Assembly (NCBI RefSeq): GCF_022760995.1
Contig: NZ_JAKWJO010000006.1
Span: forward strand, 1 to 64,000
Source of the DNA: Dyella sedimenti
Lineage (GTDB): Bacteria; Pseudomonadota; Gammaproteobacteria; Xanthomonadales; Rhodanobacteraceae
Direction: 5' to 3'
DNA length: 64,000 bases
Shown here: positions 46,084 through 56,709 of the stretch, in pieces
Position numbering within the stretch: the stretch's first letter is position 1
Layout: each line of letters begins with the position of its first letter
The notes under the pieces: generated by a model
Databases searched by the model: none
The model's input: only the letters and a program-made list of their open reading frames with translations
What the model was told of the DNA's origin: nothing
Program-made: the position numbers and the translations under genes

Positions 46084-47798
46084 GCGGTGACTCCTGCGGT
46101 CGTGGGTTCGTTGGCGTGTTGGGAAACGGGTGCGGAAGCGTGGTGCGCGGCGGAGGGATGCGTGGTGGCGCCGTCCGAGGCCGAGCCGACCAGCTGCGCG
46201 TACTTGGCCAGCGCGCCGCGCGTGACCTTCGGCGCCGGCGGCTGCCAGGTGGCGCGGCGCGCGGCGAGGTCGGCGGTGGTGCTGATCTGGCGCGTGTCGG
46301 CATCGATGCGCACCAGGTCGCCCTCGCGCAGCAGCGCGATGGGGCCGCCGCGCGCCGCCTCTGGCGCGATGTGGCCGACCATGTAGCCATGGGTGGCGCC
46401 GGAGAAACGGCCATCGGTGATCAAGGCCACGTCGTCGCCCAGCCCGCGGCCGACCAATGCGGCGGTGACGCCGAGCATCTCGCGCATGCCGGGGCCGCCC
46501 GCCGGGCCTTCGTTGCGGATCACGATGACGTCGCCCTTGGCGATGGCGCCGCCCTGCACCGCGGCGAAGGCGGCTTCCTCGCTCTCGAACACGCGGGCGC
46601 GGCCTTCGAAGTGATTGGCGCCCTTGCCGGCGAGCTTGAGGATGCAGCCTTCCGGCGCGAGGTTGCCGTACAGGATGGAGTAGCCGCCGCGTGGCTTGAG
46701 CGGCCGGCTGACCGGATGGATCACGTCCTGGCTTTCCGCGCGCGGGGCGGCGGCGGCTTCCTCGAACAGGCTGCGGCCGGTGATGGTGGGCGCGTCGTCC
46801 AGCATGCCGGCGGCGATCAGTTCCTGCGCGACGCGCGCGCTGCCGCCCGCGCCGAACATCTCCACGGCGGTGTAGCGCCCGGCGGGTAGCAGGTCGGCGA
46901 TCACCGGCGTGTGCCTGGAGGCGGGCTCGAAATCCTCCAGCGTCCATGGCGTGCCGGCCTCGCGCGCGATGGCCAGCAGGTGCAGCACGGCGTTGGTGGA
47001 ACCGGCGGTGGCGGCGACCATGCGCGCGGCATTGCGGAAGGCGGTTTCGGTGAGCAGGGCGCGCGGCGTGCGGCCCGCTTTCAGGCATTCCATCACCAGC
47101 TCGCCGCAGCGGCGCGCGGCGGCGGCCTTGGCCGGATGGGTGGCGGGAATATCGTTGAAGCCCAGCGGCGACAGGCCCAGCGCGGACAGCACCATCGCCA
47201 TGGTGTTGGCGGTGAATTGGCCGCCGCAGGCGCCCGCGCCGGGGCAGGCATCGCGCTCGACCGAGGTCAGCTCGGCGTCGTCGATCTTGCCCGCGCCGTG
47301 CGCGCCCACCGCCTCGAACACCTGCTGGATGGTGATGGGATGCGCGTCGTGCAGGCCGTGCGCGATGGTGCCGCCGTAGAGCGCTACGCCGGGGATGTCC
47401 AGCCGCGCCAGCGCCATCGCGGCGGCGGGGATGGTCTTGTCGCAGCCGCACAGCACGACCATCGCGTCGAGGCAGTGGCCGTCCACCGCCAGCTCGATCG
47501 AATCGGTGATCACCTCGCGGCTGATCAGCGAGGCGCGCATGCCCGGCGTACCCATGGCGATGCCGTCGGTGACCGCGATGGTGTTGAACTCCACCGGCGT
47601 GCCGCCGGCGGCGCGGATGCCTTCGGCCACGTGCTCGGCCAGCTCGCGCAGGTTGAGGTTGCAGGGGCTCACGTTCGACCACGTATGCACCACCGCCACC
47701 AGGGGCTTGGCGATGGCCGCGTCGTCCAGGCCGGTGCCGCGCAGCATGGCGCGGGCGGGGGCGCGGTCGGGGCCGGTCTTGATCAGGTCACTGCGCAT
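46080..47798 (-). CDS. ilvD: dihydroxy-acid dehydratase
   Basis: A 572-aa Fe-S dehydratase of the IlvD/Edd family. Cluster cysteines are seen in [16 protein letters not shown] and [13 protein letters not shown], the last a family signature. It catalyses the third common step to valine and isoleucine. Ends with an ATGA overlap to ilvC; the gap to leuB upstream is 79 bp and holds a perfect palindrome. Confidence 0.96.
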   Translation of the reverse strand: MRSDLIKTGPDRAPARAMLRGTGLDDAAIAKPLVAVVHTWSNVSPCNLNLRELAEHVAEGIRAAGGTPVEFNTIAVTDGIAMGTPGMRASLISREVITDSIELAVDGHCLDAMVVLCGCDKTIPAAAMALARLDIPGVALYGGTIAHGLHDAHPITIQQVFEAVGAHGAGKIDDAELTSVERDACPGAGACGGQFTANTMAMVLSALGLSPLGFNDIPATHPAKAAAARRCGELVMECLKAGRTPRALLTETAFRNAARMVAATAGSTNAVLHLLAIAREAGTPWTLEDFEPASRHTPVIADLLPAGRYTAVEMFGAGGSARVAQELIAAGMLDDAPTITGRSLFEEAAAAPRAESQDVIHPVSRPLKPRGGYSILYGNLAPEGCILKLAGKGANHFEGRARVFESEEAAFAAVQGGAIAKGDVIVIRNEGPAGGPGMREMLGVTAALVGRGLGDDVALITDGRFSGATHGYMVGHIAPEAARGGPIALLREGDLVRIDADTRQISTTADLAARRATWQPPAPKVTRGALAKYAQLVGSASDGATTHPSAAHHASAPVSQHANEPTTAGVTA

Positions 47799-47830
47799 GG
47801 GGTTTCCGTCGTGAATGAGGTGTCATGGCT

Positions 47831-47854
47831 CCCTCCCCTGCGCGCAGGGGAGGG
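47831..47854. repeat. perfect 24-bp palindrome between leuB and ilvD
   Basis: CCCTCCCCTGCG and its exact inverse CGCAGGGGAGGG abut without a loop. Similar C-rich palindromes occur at 8082 and 45038. It has no T tract. Confidence 0.6.
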
Positions 47855-47877
47855 TCGAAAGCTCGCGCGGGATCGGC

Positions 47878-48975
47878 TCATCCGCCGGCGCGCCCCCAGC
47901 GCAGGAAGGCCGCCGCATGGCAGGCGTGTTCCTCGATGGCGGCGAGCACCGCGTCCAGCACCTCGCGCGTGCCGGCGTTGCCGCCGATGTCGCGCGTGCG
48001 CGGGCCGTGCTCGACCACCTCGGCCACGGCGGCCTCGACCGTCGCGGCCTCCTGCTCCAGGCCCAGCGAGTGGCGCAGCAGCAGGGCGGCGGAGAGGATC
48101 GCGCCGACTGGGTTGGCCAGGCCCTGGCCGGCGATGTCCGGCGCGGAACCGTGGATCGGCTCGTACAAGCCGCCCTTGCCTTCGCCCAGCGAGGCGGAGG
48201 GCAGCAGGCCCAGCGAGCCGGCCAGCGCGGCGGCCTCGTCAGTGAGGATGTCGCCGAACAGGTTCTCGGTCACCACCACGTCGTACTTGCCCGGCTGGGT
48301 GAGCAGCAGCATCGCCATGGAATCGACCAGCTGGTGCTCCAGCTTCACGTCCGGATAGTCGGCGGCGATGCGCTGCACCGTGCCGCGCCACAACCGCGAG
48401 GTTTCGAGCACGTTGGCCTTGTCCACCGAGGTGACGTGCTTGCGGCGTCCGCGCGCCAGTTCGAAGGCACGGCGCACCACGCGCTCGATCTCCGCCACGG
48501 TGTACTTGCATTCGTCGGTGGCGGTATCCGCCGTGCGCGTCTTGGCGCCGAAGTAGGCGCCGCCGGTGAGTTCGCGCACGAACAGCACGTCCACGCCCTT
48601 GAGCTTCTCGTCCTTCAGCGGCGACAGCGCGGCCAGCGCCGGGTGCACCTGCAGCGGGCGCAGGTTGGCGTACACGCCCAGCGCGGCGCGCAGCGCCAGC
48701 AGGCCCTGCTCGGGACGCACCGGCGCGTTGGGATCGGACCACTTGGGGCCGCCCACCGCGCCCAGCAGCACGGCGTCGGCGGCCTTGCAAGCCTCCAGCG
48801 ACGCGGCCGGCAGCGGTTCGCCGGTGGCGTCGATGGCGCCGCCGCCGATCAGCTGTTCCTCGAAATGGAAATGGTGGTCGAAATGCGCGGCGACCGCGTC
48901 GAGCACGGCGACCGCCGCCGCGGTGACCTCGGGGCCGACGCCGTCGCCGGGCAGGGTGACGATATGCGCTCTCAT
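47878..48975 (-). CDS. leuB: 3-isopropylmalate dehydrogenase
   Basis: A 365-aa NAD-dependent dehydrogenase of leucine synthesis. It begins with [14 protein letters not shown], and carries the family signature [19 protein letters not shown] with catalytic/metal Asp residues, plus [17 protein letters not shown] near the C-terminus. ATG overlaps the leuD stop (ATGA). Confidence 0.97.
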   Translation of the reverse strand: MRAHIVTLPGDGVGPEVTAAAVAVLDAVAAHFDHHFHFEEQLIGGGAIDATGEPLPAASLEACKAADAVLLGAVGGPKWSDPNAPVRPEQGLLALRAALGVYANLRPLQVHPALAALSPLKDEKLKGVDVLFVRELTGGAYFGAKTRTADTATDECKYTVAEIERVVRRAFELARGRRKHVTSVDKANVLETSRLWRGTVQRIAADYPDVKLEHQLVDSMAMLLLTQPGKYDVVVTENLFGDILTDEAAALAGSLGLLPSASLGEGKGGLYEPIHGSAPDIAGQGLANPVGAILSAALLLRHSLGLEQEAATVEAAVAEVVEHGPRTRDIGGNAGTREVLDAVLAAIEEHACHAAAFLRWGRAGG

Positions 48976-49616
48976 GGGGTTACTCCGGCTAAACGAGATT
49001 GATCTTGTTGAGGAGTGCGGCCATGGATGGCCGCTTCCCGATCTTCGCGTTCACGGATGAACGCATCGATCAGGTCGCCGTGTTGTTGCAGGTAACCCAG
49101 CTGGTCGACGCCGTTGAGCAGGCAATGGCGGGCGAAGGGTTCGAGCTGGAAGCGGATGCGGCCGCCGTCGGGCAGCGCGATGTACTGCTCGCGCACGTCG
49201 ATGGTCAGCTCGATGCCCGGGTGTTCCAGCAGCCAGCGGTGCTCGGCCTCGTCCAGCACGATGGCGAGCAGGCCGTTCTTCAGCGCGTTGTTGCGGAAGA
49301 TGTCCGCGATCTCGCTGCACAGCACGGCCTGGATGCCGTAGTCCAGCAGCGCCCATGGCGCGTGCTCGCGCGAGGAGCCGCAGCCGAAGTTGCGGCCGGC
49401 GACCAGGATGGCGCAGCCCCTGGCCTGCGGCTGGTTGAGCGGGAAGGCGGGGTTGTCGCTGCCGTCGGCCTGGTAGCGCCAGTCGTTGAAGCACAGCTTG
49501 CCCAGGCCCGCGCGCTCGGTGGTGGTGAGGAAGCGCGCCGGGATGATGCGGTCGGTGTCGATGTTCTCGTCCGCCAGCACGGCGGTGCGGGAATGGATGC
49601 GGGTGATGGGTTTCAT
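48972..49616 (-). CDS. leuD: 3-isopropylmalate dehydratase small subunit
   Basis: A 214-aa small subunit with the swivel-domain loop [14 protein letters not shown] and the start [20 protein letters not shown]. The C-terminal 25 residues (from about [14 protein letters not shown]) are coded by a repeat that is also found at the end of ilvE and are probably not part of the ancestral fold. Both ends are ATGA overlaps, with leuC before and leuB after. Confidence 0.96.
   Translation of the reverse strand: MKPITRIHSRTAVLADENIDTDRIIPARFLTTTERAGLGKLCFNDWRYQADGSDNPAFPLNQPQARGCAILVAGRNFGCGSSREHAPWALLDYGIQAVLCSEIADIFRNNALKNGLLAIVLDEAEHRWLLEHPGIELTIDVREQYIALPDGGRIRFQLEPFARHCLLNGVDQLGYLQQHGDLIDAFIREREDREAAIHGRTPQQDQSRLAGVTP
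49007..49048 (-). repeat. AAIHG-tail coding repeat, copy in leuD
   Basis: About 34 of 42 bases match the segment at 51054-51096. The core GGCCATGGATGGCC has 6-bp inverted arms. In the leuD frame it codes [14 protein letters not shown]. Confidence 0.7.
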
Positions 49617-51025
49617 GCGGCGGCCTCGGTCATGTACTCGCGCGGATCGGCAATGCGCCCGGCCACGGCGGACGCCGCAGCGGTGGCCGGGCTCGCCAGC
49701 ACGGTGCGCGCGCCCTTGCCCTGGCGGCCCTCGAAATTGCGGTTGGAGGTGCTCACCACCAGCTGGCCCGGCTGCGCCAGGTCGCCGTTCATGGCGATGC
49801 ACATCGAGCAGCCCGGTACGCGCCACTCGGCGCCGGCGGCGGTGAACACCTGGTGCAAGCCCTCGCGCTCGGCGTCGCGGCGCACCGCCTCGGAACCGGG
49901 CACTACCAGCATGCGCACGCCTTCGGCGACGCGTCGGCCACGCAGCACGCGGGCCGCCTCGCGCAGGTCCGACAGGCGCGAGTTGGTGCAGCTGCCGACG
50001 AACACCACGTCCACCGGCGTGCCCTGCATCGGCTTGCCGGGTTCGCTTTTCATGTAGTCGAGCGCGCGCTTCTCCACCGCGTTGCGCGCGGCGGGCACCG
50101 GCTTGTCCATGGCGATCGCCATGCCGGGGTGGGTGCCGTAGGTGACGGTGGGACGCACCTTGGCGGCGTCGATGCGCACCTCGCGGTCGTACACCGCGCC
50201 CTCGTCGCTGCACAGCGTGCGCCAGTACGCCACGGCGGCATCCCAGGCGGCGCCCTGCGGCGCGCGCGGTCGGCCCTTCAGCCAGGCGAAGGTGGTCTCG
50301 TCCGGCGCGATCAGGCCCGCGCGCGCGCCGGCCTCGATCGACATGTTGCACACCGTCATGCGCTCTTCCATCGACAGCGCCTCGATGGCCGCGCCGCGGT
50401 ACTCGATGACGTGGCCGGTGCCGCCGTCCACGCCGATCTCGCCGATGATGTGCAGCACCAGATCCTTGGCGCCCACGCCGGCGGGCAGGGCGCCGTCCAC
50501 GTGGATCGCCAGCGTCTTCGCCTTGCGCTGCAGCAGGCACTGCGTGGCCAGCACGTGGCCGACCTCGGTGGTGCCGATGCCGAAGGCCAGCGCGCCGAAC
50601 GCGCCGTGGGTGGAGGTGTGGCTGTCGCCGCACACGATGGTCATGCCGGGCTGGGTGGCGCCCAGTTCCGGGCCGATCACATGCACGATGCCGCGGTCGG
50701 CGCTGTCCCAGCCATGCAGTTCCACGCCGAACTCGCGGCAGTTGGTTTCCAGCTGCGTCACCTGCGCCTTCGCCTCGGCGGTGGCGTAGGGACGCTCGCC
50801 GCTGGCGTCGGCAGGCAGGGTGGGGGTGGAATGATCCAGCGTGGCCAGCGTGCGGTCCGGCCGGCGCAGCCTCAGGCCGCGCTCGCGCAGCTCGCTGAAG
50901 GCCTGCGGCGAGGTCACCTCGTGCACCAGGTGCAGGTCGATGTAGAGGATGGCCGGGGTGTCGGCGGTTTCCGGCGCGACGACGTGCGCGTCCCAGACTT
51001 TCTCGAAAAGCGTCTTGGCGCTCAT
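49613..51025 (-). CDS. leuC: 3-isopropylmalate dehydratase large subunit
   Basis: A 470-aa aconitase-family subunit. The three cluster cysteines are seen in [10 protein letters not shown] and [10 protein letters not shown]; the start [13 protein letters not shown] is typical. Together with LeuD it isomerises 2- to 3-isopropylmalate. ATG at 51025 overlaps the ilvE stop (ATGA), and its own stop overlaps leuD. Confidence 0.97.
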   Translation of the reverse strand: MSAKTLFEKVWDAHVVAPETADTPAILYIDLHLVHEVTSPQAFSELRERGLRLRRPDRTLATLDHSTPTLPADASGERPYATAEAKAQVTQLETNCREFGVELHGWDSADRGIVHVIGPELGATQPGMTIVCGDSHTSTHGAFGALAFGIGTTEVGHVLATQCLLQRKAKTLAIHVDGALPAGVGAKDLVLHIIGEIGVDGGTGHVIEYRGAAIEALSMEERMTVCNMSIEAGARAGLIAPDETTFAWLKGRPRAPQGAAWDAAVAYWRTLCSDEGAVYDREVRIDAAKVRPTVTYGTHPGMAIAMDKPVPAARNAVEKRALDYMKSEPGKPMQGTPVDVVFVGSCTNSRLSDLREAARVLRGRRVAEGVRMLVVPGSEAVRRDAEREGLHQVFTAAGAEWRVPGCSMCIAMNGDLAQPGQLVVSTSNRNFEGRQGKGARTVLASPATAAASAVAGRIADPREYMTEAAA

Positions 51026-52026
51026 GCCACGGCTCCCATCGATGCGGACTGTTGCTGAGGAGCGAGGCCATGGATGGCCGCTTTTTGGTCTTCGTGGTCG
51101 GGGGCGACCACACCGGATACGGGGGTCAGCCAATGCCACTTGTCTTCGGTCGTGCCATCGAACAGACCGAAGAACGCCTTCTGCAGCGCGCGCGTGACCT
51201 CGCCCGGTCGTCCCGCGCCCACCGGCTTGCGGTCGACCGAGCGCACCGGCGTGATCTCGGCGGCGGTGCCGGTCATGAACACCTCGTCGGCGGTGTACAG
51301 CGCCTCGCGCGGCAGGTCGCGCTCCTCCACCGGGATGCCCAGTTCGCCGGCCAGGGCGATCACCGACTCGCGGGTGATGCCGGCCAGGATGCCCGCGCTG
51401 CTTGGCGGCGTGAGCAGCTTGCCGTGCTTGACCAGAAACAGGTTCTCGCCGGCGCCCTCGCTGAGCAGGCCGTTGTGGCCCAGCGCGATGCCCTCGGCAT
51501 AGCCGCCGCGCCGCGCTTCCAGCGCGATCAGCTGGCTGGAGAGGTAATTGCCGCCGGCCTTGGCCCAGCTGGGCAAGGTGTTCGGCGCGGGGCGATGCCA
51601 GGAGGACACGCAGACGTCCGCGCCGTGCTCGATGGCGTCGCCCAGGTAGGCGCCCCATTCCAGCGCCATGATCGCCACGTCCACCGGCGAGTCGCCCTTG
51701 GGCAGCACGCCCAGGCCGCCGGCGCCGCGGAACACGATGGGCCGCACGTAGGCCGCCTTCATGCGGTTGGCGCGGATCACCTCGTGGCAGGCGGCGTTGA
51801 TTTCCTCCTCGCTGTAGCCGATCTCGATCTCATAGATCTTGGCCGACTCGAACAGCCGGCGGGTGTGGTCGGCGAGGCGGAAATAGGCCGGGCCCTGCGG
51901 CGTGGCGTAGACGCGCTCGCCCTCGAACACCGAGGAGCCGTAGTGCAGCGCGTGCGTGCTGACGTGGACCGTGGCCTCGGTCCACGGCTTGATCTGTCCG
52001 TTGTGCCAGAGGAATGGCGTAGTCAT
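51022..52026 (-). CDS. ilvE: branched-chain-amino-acid aminotransferase
   Basis: A 334-aa fold-type IV PLP aminotransferase, the final step for all three amino acids. PLP lysine Lys156 is in [29 protein letters not shown] and [12 protein letters not shown] are signatures. The last 25 residues include [14 protein letters not shown], coded by the same repeat seen in leuD. GGGAG precedes ATG 52026; the gap to leuA is 16 bp. Confidence 0.96.
   Translation of the reverse strand: MTTPFLWHNGQIKPWTEATVHVSTHALHYGSSVFEGERVYATPQGPAYFRLADHTRRLFESAKIYEIEIGYSEEEINAACHEVIRANRMKAAYVRPIVFRGAGGLGVLPKGDSPVDVAIMALEWGAYLGDAIEHGADVCVSSWHRPAPNTLPSWAKAGGNYLSSQLIALEARRGGYAEGIALGHNGLLSEGAGENLFLVKHGKLLTPPSSAGILAGITRESVIALAGELGIPVEERDLPREALYTADEVFMTGTAAEITPVRSVDRKPVGAGRPGEVTRALQKAFFGLFDGTTEDKWHWLTPVSGVVAPDHEDQKAAIHGLAPQQQSASMGAVA
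51054..51096 (-). repeat. AAIHG-tail coding repeat, copy in ilvE
   Basis: Partner of 49007-49048, in the same orientation and at the same place, just before the stop codon. It codes [14 protein letters not shown]. Confidence 0.7.
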
Positions 52027-52042
52027 GGAAAGCTCCCAGGGA

Positions 52043-53635
<1,593 letters not shown>

Positions 53636-53670
53636 TGCTTTGGCTCCATTGGCACGCGCCGCTGGGCAAC

Positions 53671-53703
53671 AAAAAACCCCGCATCCTGGTCGGGTGCGGG
53701 GTT
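53671..53703 (-). terminator. attenuator terminator before leuA
   Basis: Read in the leuA direction, AACCCCGCA pairs with TGCGGGGTT (9 bp) and a TTTTTT tract follows, 36 bases before leuA. No gene ends here except the leader peptide, so it is an attenuator. Confidence 0.88.
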
Positions 53704-53760
53704 CTTGGTGGTATTCAGGTGTTTTTCTAGTTACCTGGACACACGCCCTTAGCCCGCACC
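53671..53760 (-). promoter_or_regulatory. antiterminator/terminator switch of BCAA operon
   Basis: GGTGCGGG at 53760-53753, which is the last codons of the leader peptide, is exactly complementary to CCCGCACC at 53700-53693, the 5' arm of the terminator. The two pairings exclude each other. A ribosome stalled on the Leu/Val/Ile codons would leave GGTGCGGG free to form the antiterminator; a ribosome that reaches the stop codon would cover it and let the terminator form. Confidence 0.75.
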
Positions 53761-53886
53761 TCCGTTGGTAATAAGGAGTACGAGTACAAGGGCAAGAAGG
53801 AGGTTGTCGCGAAGCCGCAGGAGGCCCGCGGCCGCCGTGGGGCGGATGGGCTCGGCAATGCGATCATGGCTGTTGCGCTGCGACAT
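53749..53886 (-). CDS. BCAA operon leader peptide, 45 aa
   Basis: A 45-codon frame from ATG 53886 to TAA 53749. Codons 29-39 read LLLALVLVLLI: seven Leu, two Val, one Ile. In that run the codons are CTC, CTT, GTA and ATT only, without the otherwise dominant CTG or GTG. A TTAGGG eight bases before the ATG could be an RBS. This is the layout of ilv/leu leader peptides such as IlvL, controlling the operon by translation-coupled attenuation. Confidence 0.82.
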   Translation of the reverse strand: MSQRNSHDRIAEPIRPTAAAGLLRLRDNLLLALVLVLLITNGGAG

Positions 53887-53893
53887 GCCGACG

Positions 53894-53923
53894 ACCCTAA
53901 CGGCGGGTGCAAGGGCTTGTCAA
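53894..53923 (-). promoter_or_regulatory. candidate promoter of BCAA operon
   Basis: TTGACA at 53923-53918, then 18 bases, then TAGGGT at 53899-53894. The -35 is perfect, the -10 weak. If used, transcription would start within a few bases of the leader ATG, giving an almost leaderless message. Confidence 0.35.
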
Positions 53924-54005
53924 CAGTTTCTTTTGAAATTTCCGTTATCGCGCGGCCTAGGACATATTTGGACGTCCAGATGTCTAGACGTCACCCATCG
54001 CGGCT

Positions 54006-54638
54006 TCATGTGGGCGCGGGCCGACTTTCCGTGAGTTCTTTCAGGTAGAGCGCCAGGGCGCGCCGCAGCTGGTCCTGGGCTGCCTGGCGCAGCGCGGCGG
54101 GCCGTTCGTTCTGCAGGGCCACCGCGGCCTTCATCAGCTGCTGCACCACCATCGCGGCCGGGCGCAACTCGCCCGCCGCGAGGCCGGGCGCGTGGATCGC
54201 AAGGATCTGGCACAGGTAGTCGCGCATGCGCTGACGTATGGTGCGGCCCAGCATCGGCGGCAACGAGCCGCCGGCCTCCACCAGTATCACGAACGAGGGA
54301 TGCTGGCGGCGATAGTCGGCGAAGGTGCGCACCAGCCGCGCCGCGAGTTCCTCCGTGGCGCAGCCCGGCGCCTGCGCCACCAGCCGGTCCATGCGCGCGT
54401 AGAGCGCCTCGGCGTGGTCGGCCATCAGGGCCTCGGCCAGCGCCTCCTTGGTGGGAAAGAACTGGTACAGCGAGCCGATCGCGGCGCCCGCGCGGGCGGC
54501 GATCTCGGTCATGGTGGCGGCGTCGTAGCCTTTTTCGACGAAGCAGCCGGACGCGGCGGCGAGCAGCGCGGCGACCCGCTCATGGCCGCGGCGGCGCTGC
54601 GGCGCGCGGCCGCCCTGGCTTGTGGGACGCGAAGCCAT
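54006..54638 (-). CDS. TetR family transcriptional regulator
   Basis: A 210-aa repressor-type protein with a TetR N-terminal HTH (about 20-65: CFVEKGYDAATMTEIAARAGAAIGSLYQFFPTKEAL) and a helical ligand-binding C-terminus. ATG 54638 is chosen with GGAG nine bases upstream; ATG 54644 is too close to that RBS. It is divergent from the yecD-like gene and probably controls it through the palindrome between them. Ligand unknown. Confidence 0.88.
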   Translation of the reverse strand: MASRPTSQGGRAPQRRRGHERVAALLAAASGCFVEKGYDAATMTEIAARAGAAIGSLYQFFPTKEALAEALMADHAEALYARMDRLVAQAPGCATEELAARLVRTFADYRRQHPSFVILVEAGGSLPPMLGRTIRQRMRDYLCQILAIHAPGLAAGELRPAAMVVQQLMKAAVALQNERPAALRQAAQDQLRRALALYLKELTESRPAPT

Positions 54639-54654
54639 CCTCATACACTCCAAC

Positions 54655-54670
54655 GTGAGGTCATCCTCAC
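54655..54670. promoter_or_regulatory. candidate TetR-family operator
   Basis: GTGAGG-TCAT-CCTCAC is a perfect 16-bp inverted repeat, the size common for TetR operators, 17 bp before the tetR-like start and 120 bp before the hydrolase gene. A direct repeat CATCCTCA occurs at 54636-54643 and 54662-54669. Confidence 0.5.
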
Positions 54671-54790
54671 ATATCGTTCCCTGGCGGGGTCGCCGTCCGG
54701 AACGGCATGCCAGCACGCTTTTACCGGCATGCCGGGCTTCCGGGCAAGCCTTGCGCGGCGACCATCGCATTTCCTGACGGAGCCAACTCC

Positions 54791-55363
54791 ATGGACAAGC
54801 TCGACCCCCGCAGCACCGCGCTGGTGCTGATCGACCTGCAGAAAGGCATCGCCCCCTTCGCCGCCGGCCCGCACACCGCCGGCGAGGTATATGGCCGCGC
54901 CGGCCGGCTCGCCGCCCGCTTCCGCGAACTCGGCGCGCCGGTGGCGCTGGTGCGCGTGGGCTTCTCGGCCGACGGCGCCGACATGCTGCGCCCGCTGGCC
55001 GACCAGCCCGTGCCGGCCCGGCCCAGCCTGCCGCCCGACTGGCTGACCTATGCGGACGAACTGCGGGCGGGCGAGGGTGACATCCATATCCTCAAGCGCC
55101 AGTGGGGCGCGTTCTACGGCACCGAGCTGGAACTGCAGCTGCGCCGCCGCGGCATCACGCAGATCGTGCTGGGCGGCATTTCCACCAATATCGGCGTGGA
55201 ATCCACCGCGCGCCAGGCCTTCGAGCTGGGTTTCCACCAGGTGCTGGTGGAGGATGCGATGAGTTCGTCCGATCCCGCCCACCATCGCTTCGCGGTGGAG
55301 AACATCTTCCCCCGGCTGGGCCGCGTGCGCTCCACCGAGCAGGTGCTGGCCATGCTGGCCTGA
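54791..55363 (+). CDS. yecD: YecD-like isochorismatase-family hydrolase
   Basis: A 190-aa protein that aligns closely with E. coli YecD. The conserved Asp15 (VLIDLQKG) and Lys102 (ILKRQWGAFYG) are present, but in GGISTNIGVESTA residue 135 is Gly where cysteine hydrolases of this fold have Cys. Real isochorismatases also lack that Cys, so it is not necessarily inactive. No siderophore genes are nearby. GGAG is nine bases before the ATG. Physiological substrate unknown. Confidence 0.9.
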   Translation: MDKLDPRSTALVLIDLQKGIAPFAAGPHTAGEVYGRAGRLAARFRELGAPVALVRVGFSADGADMLRPLADQPVPARPSLPPDWLTYADELRAGEGDIHILKRQWGAFYGTELELQLRRRGITQIVLGGISTNIGVESTARQAFELGFHQVLVEDAMSSSDPAHHRFAVENIFPRLGRVRSTEQVLAMLA

Positions 55364-55566
55364 CCGCTCCAGGGCCGCCTCGCCGTGCGCGGGGCGGTCG
55401 TGCATGCGGCTTTTCGTTCCTGCCGCTGAACCGCGATTGCTGCGCTGCGCAAGTCGGGGTGTGTGAGCCGTGGCGCGGCCGCTCCACGGATCGGCCACCG
55501 ATTGGCCCGTCGAAATTTTGCGATGCAGCGGAAGTCGCCTGATATTGCGACTTTACAAGTTTTGAT

Positions 55567-55578
55567 GAAAACGTTTAC
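55567..55578. promoter_or_regulatory. LacI-family operator candidate, upstream of lacI
   Basis: GAAAACGTTTAC differs in one base from the perfect palindrome GTAAACGTTTAC found at 56729-56740. It lies 56 bp before the lacI-family start, fitting autoregulation. The central CG and 12-14 bp size are typical for the LacI family. Confidence 0.55.
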
Positions 55579-55633
55579 GTTCCGCCGCGACGTGACGGTG
55601 GACTCACTTTTTCGACGGTGCCGCGGGAGCCGA

Positions 55634-56680
55634 ATGACGACCAAGAAGGCCACCATCAAGGACGTGGCGCGCGAGGCCAAGGTCTCGATCGCGTCGGTGT
55701 CGCGCGTGCTCAATGGCCTCGGCGGCGTCACGGCGGACACCCAGGAGGCGGTGCGCCAGGCCGCCGCGCGGCTGCACTACGTGCCGGACAGCGCGGCGCG
55801 CAGCCTGATCACCGGGCGCACCCACACCATCGGCGCGGTGCTGCCGGACCTGTACGGCGAGTTCTTTTCGGAGCTGATCCGCGGCATCGACCTCGCCGCG
55901 CGGGCGCGCGGGCTGCACCTGCTGGTCTCCAGTTCCCACGATGGCGTGGAGGACGCCGCCGCCGCCGTGCGCGCCATGCGCGGGCGGGTGGATGGCCTGA
56001 TCGTCCTCTCCCAGTTCGTGGACCAGGCCTTCCTGGAGAAGAACCTGCCGGCGGACCTGCCCGCCGTGCTGCTGGATTCGCCGGTCGACAACCCGCGCTA
56101 TCCCGCCATCAACATCGACAACGACGCCGGTGCGCAGGCCATGGTCGGGCATTTGCTGGACGTGGGCCATGCCTCGGTCGCCTTCATCACCGGTCCGTCA
56201 GGCAACTTTGACGCCCAGCAGCGCGAGAAGGGCTACCGTGCGGCGATGGCCGCGCACGCGCCGCACATGCCGCTGAACATCATCGCGGGGGATTTCACCG
56301 AGGAATCGGGCTATCGCGCCGGCCGCGAGCTGCTGGCGCAGCGGCCCCGGCCGCAGGCGGTGTTCGCCGCCAACGACATGATGGCGGTGGGCTGCCTGTA
56401 CGCCTTCAAGGAGGCGGGCCTGGACGTGCCGGGCGACATCGCGCTGGCCGGCTTCGACGACATCCTCATCGCACGCTACGTGACCCCGGCGCTCAGCACC
56501 GTGCGCGTAAGCATCACCGATCTGGGCAAGAGCGCGCTGCTCCTGTTGACCGGACTCATGGAAGGCAAGGCACACACGAGTCCCGCGACCCGCACCCTGG
56601 GCTGCGACGTGGTCGTGCGCGACTCGTGCGGAGCACATCAAACCGACGTTGCAACGATTAACCCATCGAGGGCCGGCTAG
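55634..56680 (+). CDS. LacI family transcriptional regulator
   Basis: A 348-aa regulator with the N-terminal HTH and hinge (residues 6-60: ATIKDVAREAKVSIASVSRVLNG) and a periplasmic-binding-protein-like ligand domain (about 62-335). It heads a carbohydrate-use locus and two matching palindromes lie nearby, so it probably represses the locus until a sugar is bound. ATG 55634 has GGGAG a few bases upstream. The effector sugar is not known. Confidence 0.92.
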   Translation: MTTKKATIKDVAREAKVSIASVSRVLNGLGGVTADTQEAVRQAAARLHYVPDSAARSLITGRTHTIGAVLPDLYGEFFSELIRGIDLAARARGLHLLVSSSHDGVEDAAAAVRAMRGRVDGLIVLSQFVDQAFLEKNLPADLPAVLLDSPVDNPRYPAINIDNDAGAQAMVGHLLDVGHASVAFITGPSGNFDAQQREKGYRAAMAAHAPHMPLNIIAGDFTEESGYRAGRELLAQRPRPQAVFAANDMMAVGCLYAFKEAGLDVPGDIALAGFDDILIARYVTPALSTVRVSITDLGKSALLLLTGLMEGKAHTSPATRTLGCDVVVRDSCGAHQTDVATINPSRAG

Positions 56681-56709
56681 CGCCGGTATTGAGGGAGGGG
56701 AGAAACATC

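Noticed and set aside
53727-53912. 61-aa frame on the minus strand in the leu leader region
   Set aside because: It is a different frame from the Leu/Val/Ile leader peptide and ends without a regulatory codon run; the 45-codon frame explains the attenuator better.
54791-55363. Siderophore isochorismatase (EntB-type)
   Set aside because: Full-length similarity is to YecD, there is no aryl-carrier domain, and no siderophore genes are adjacent.
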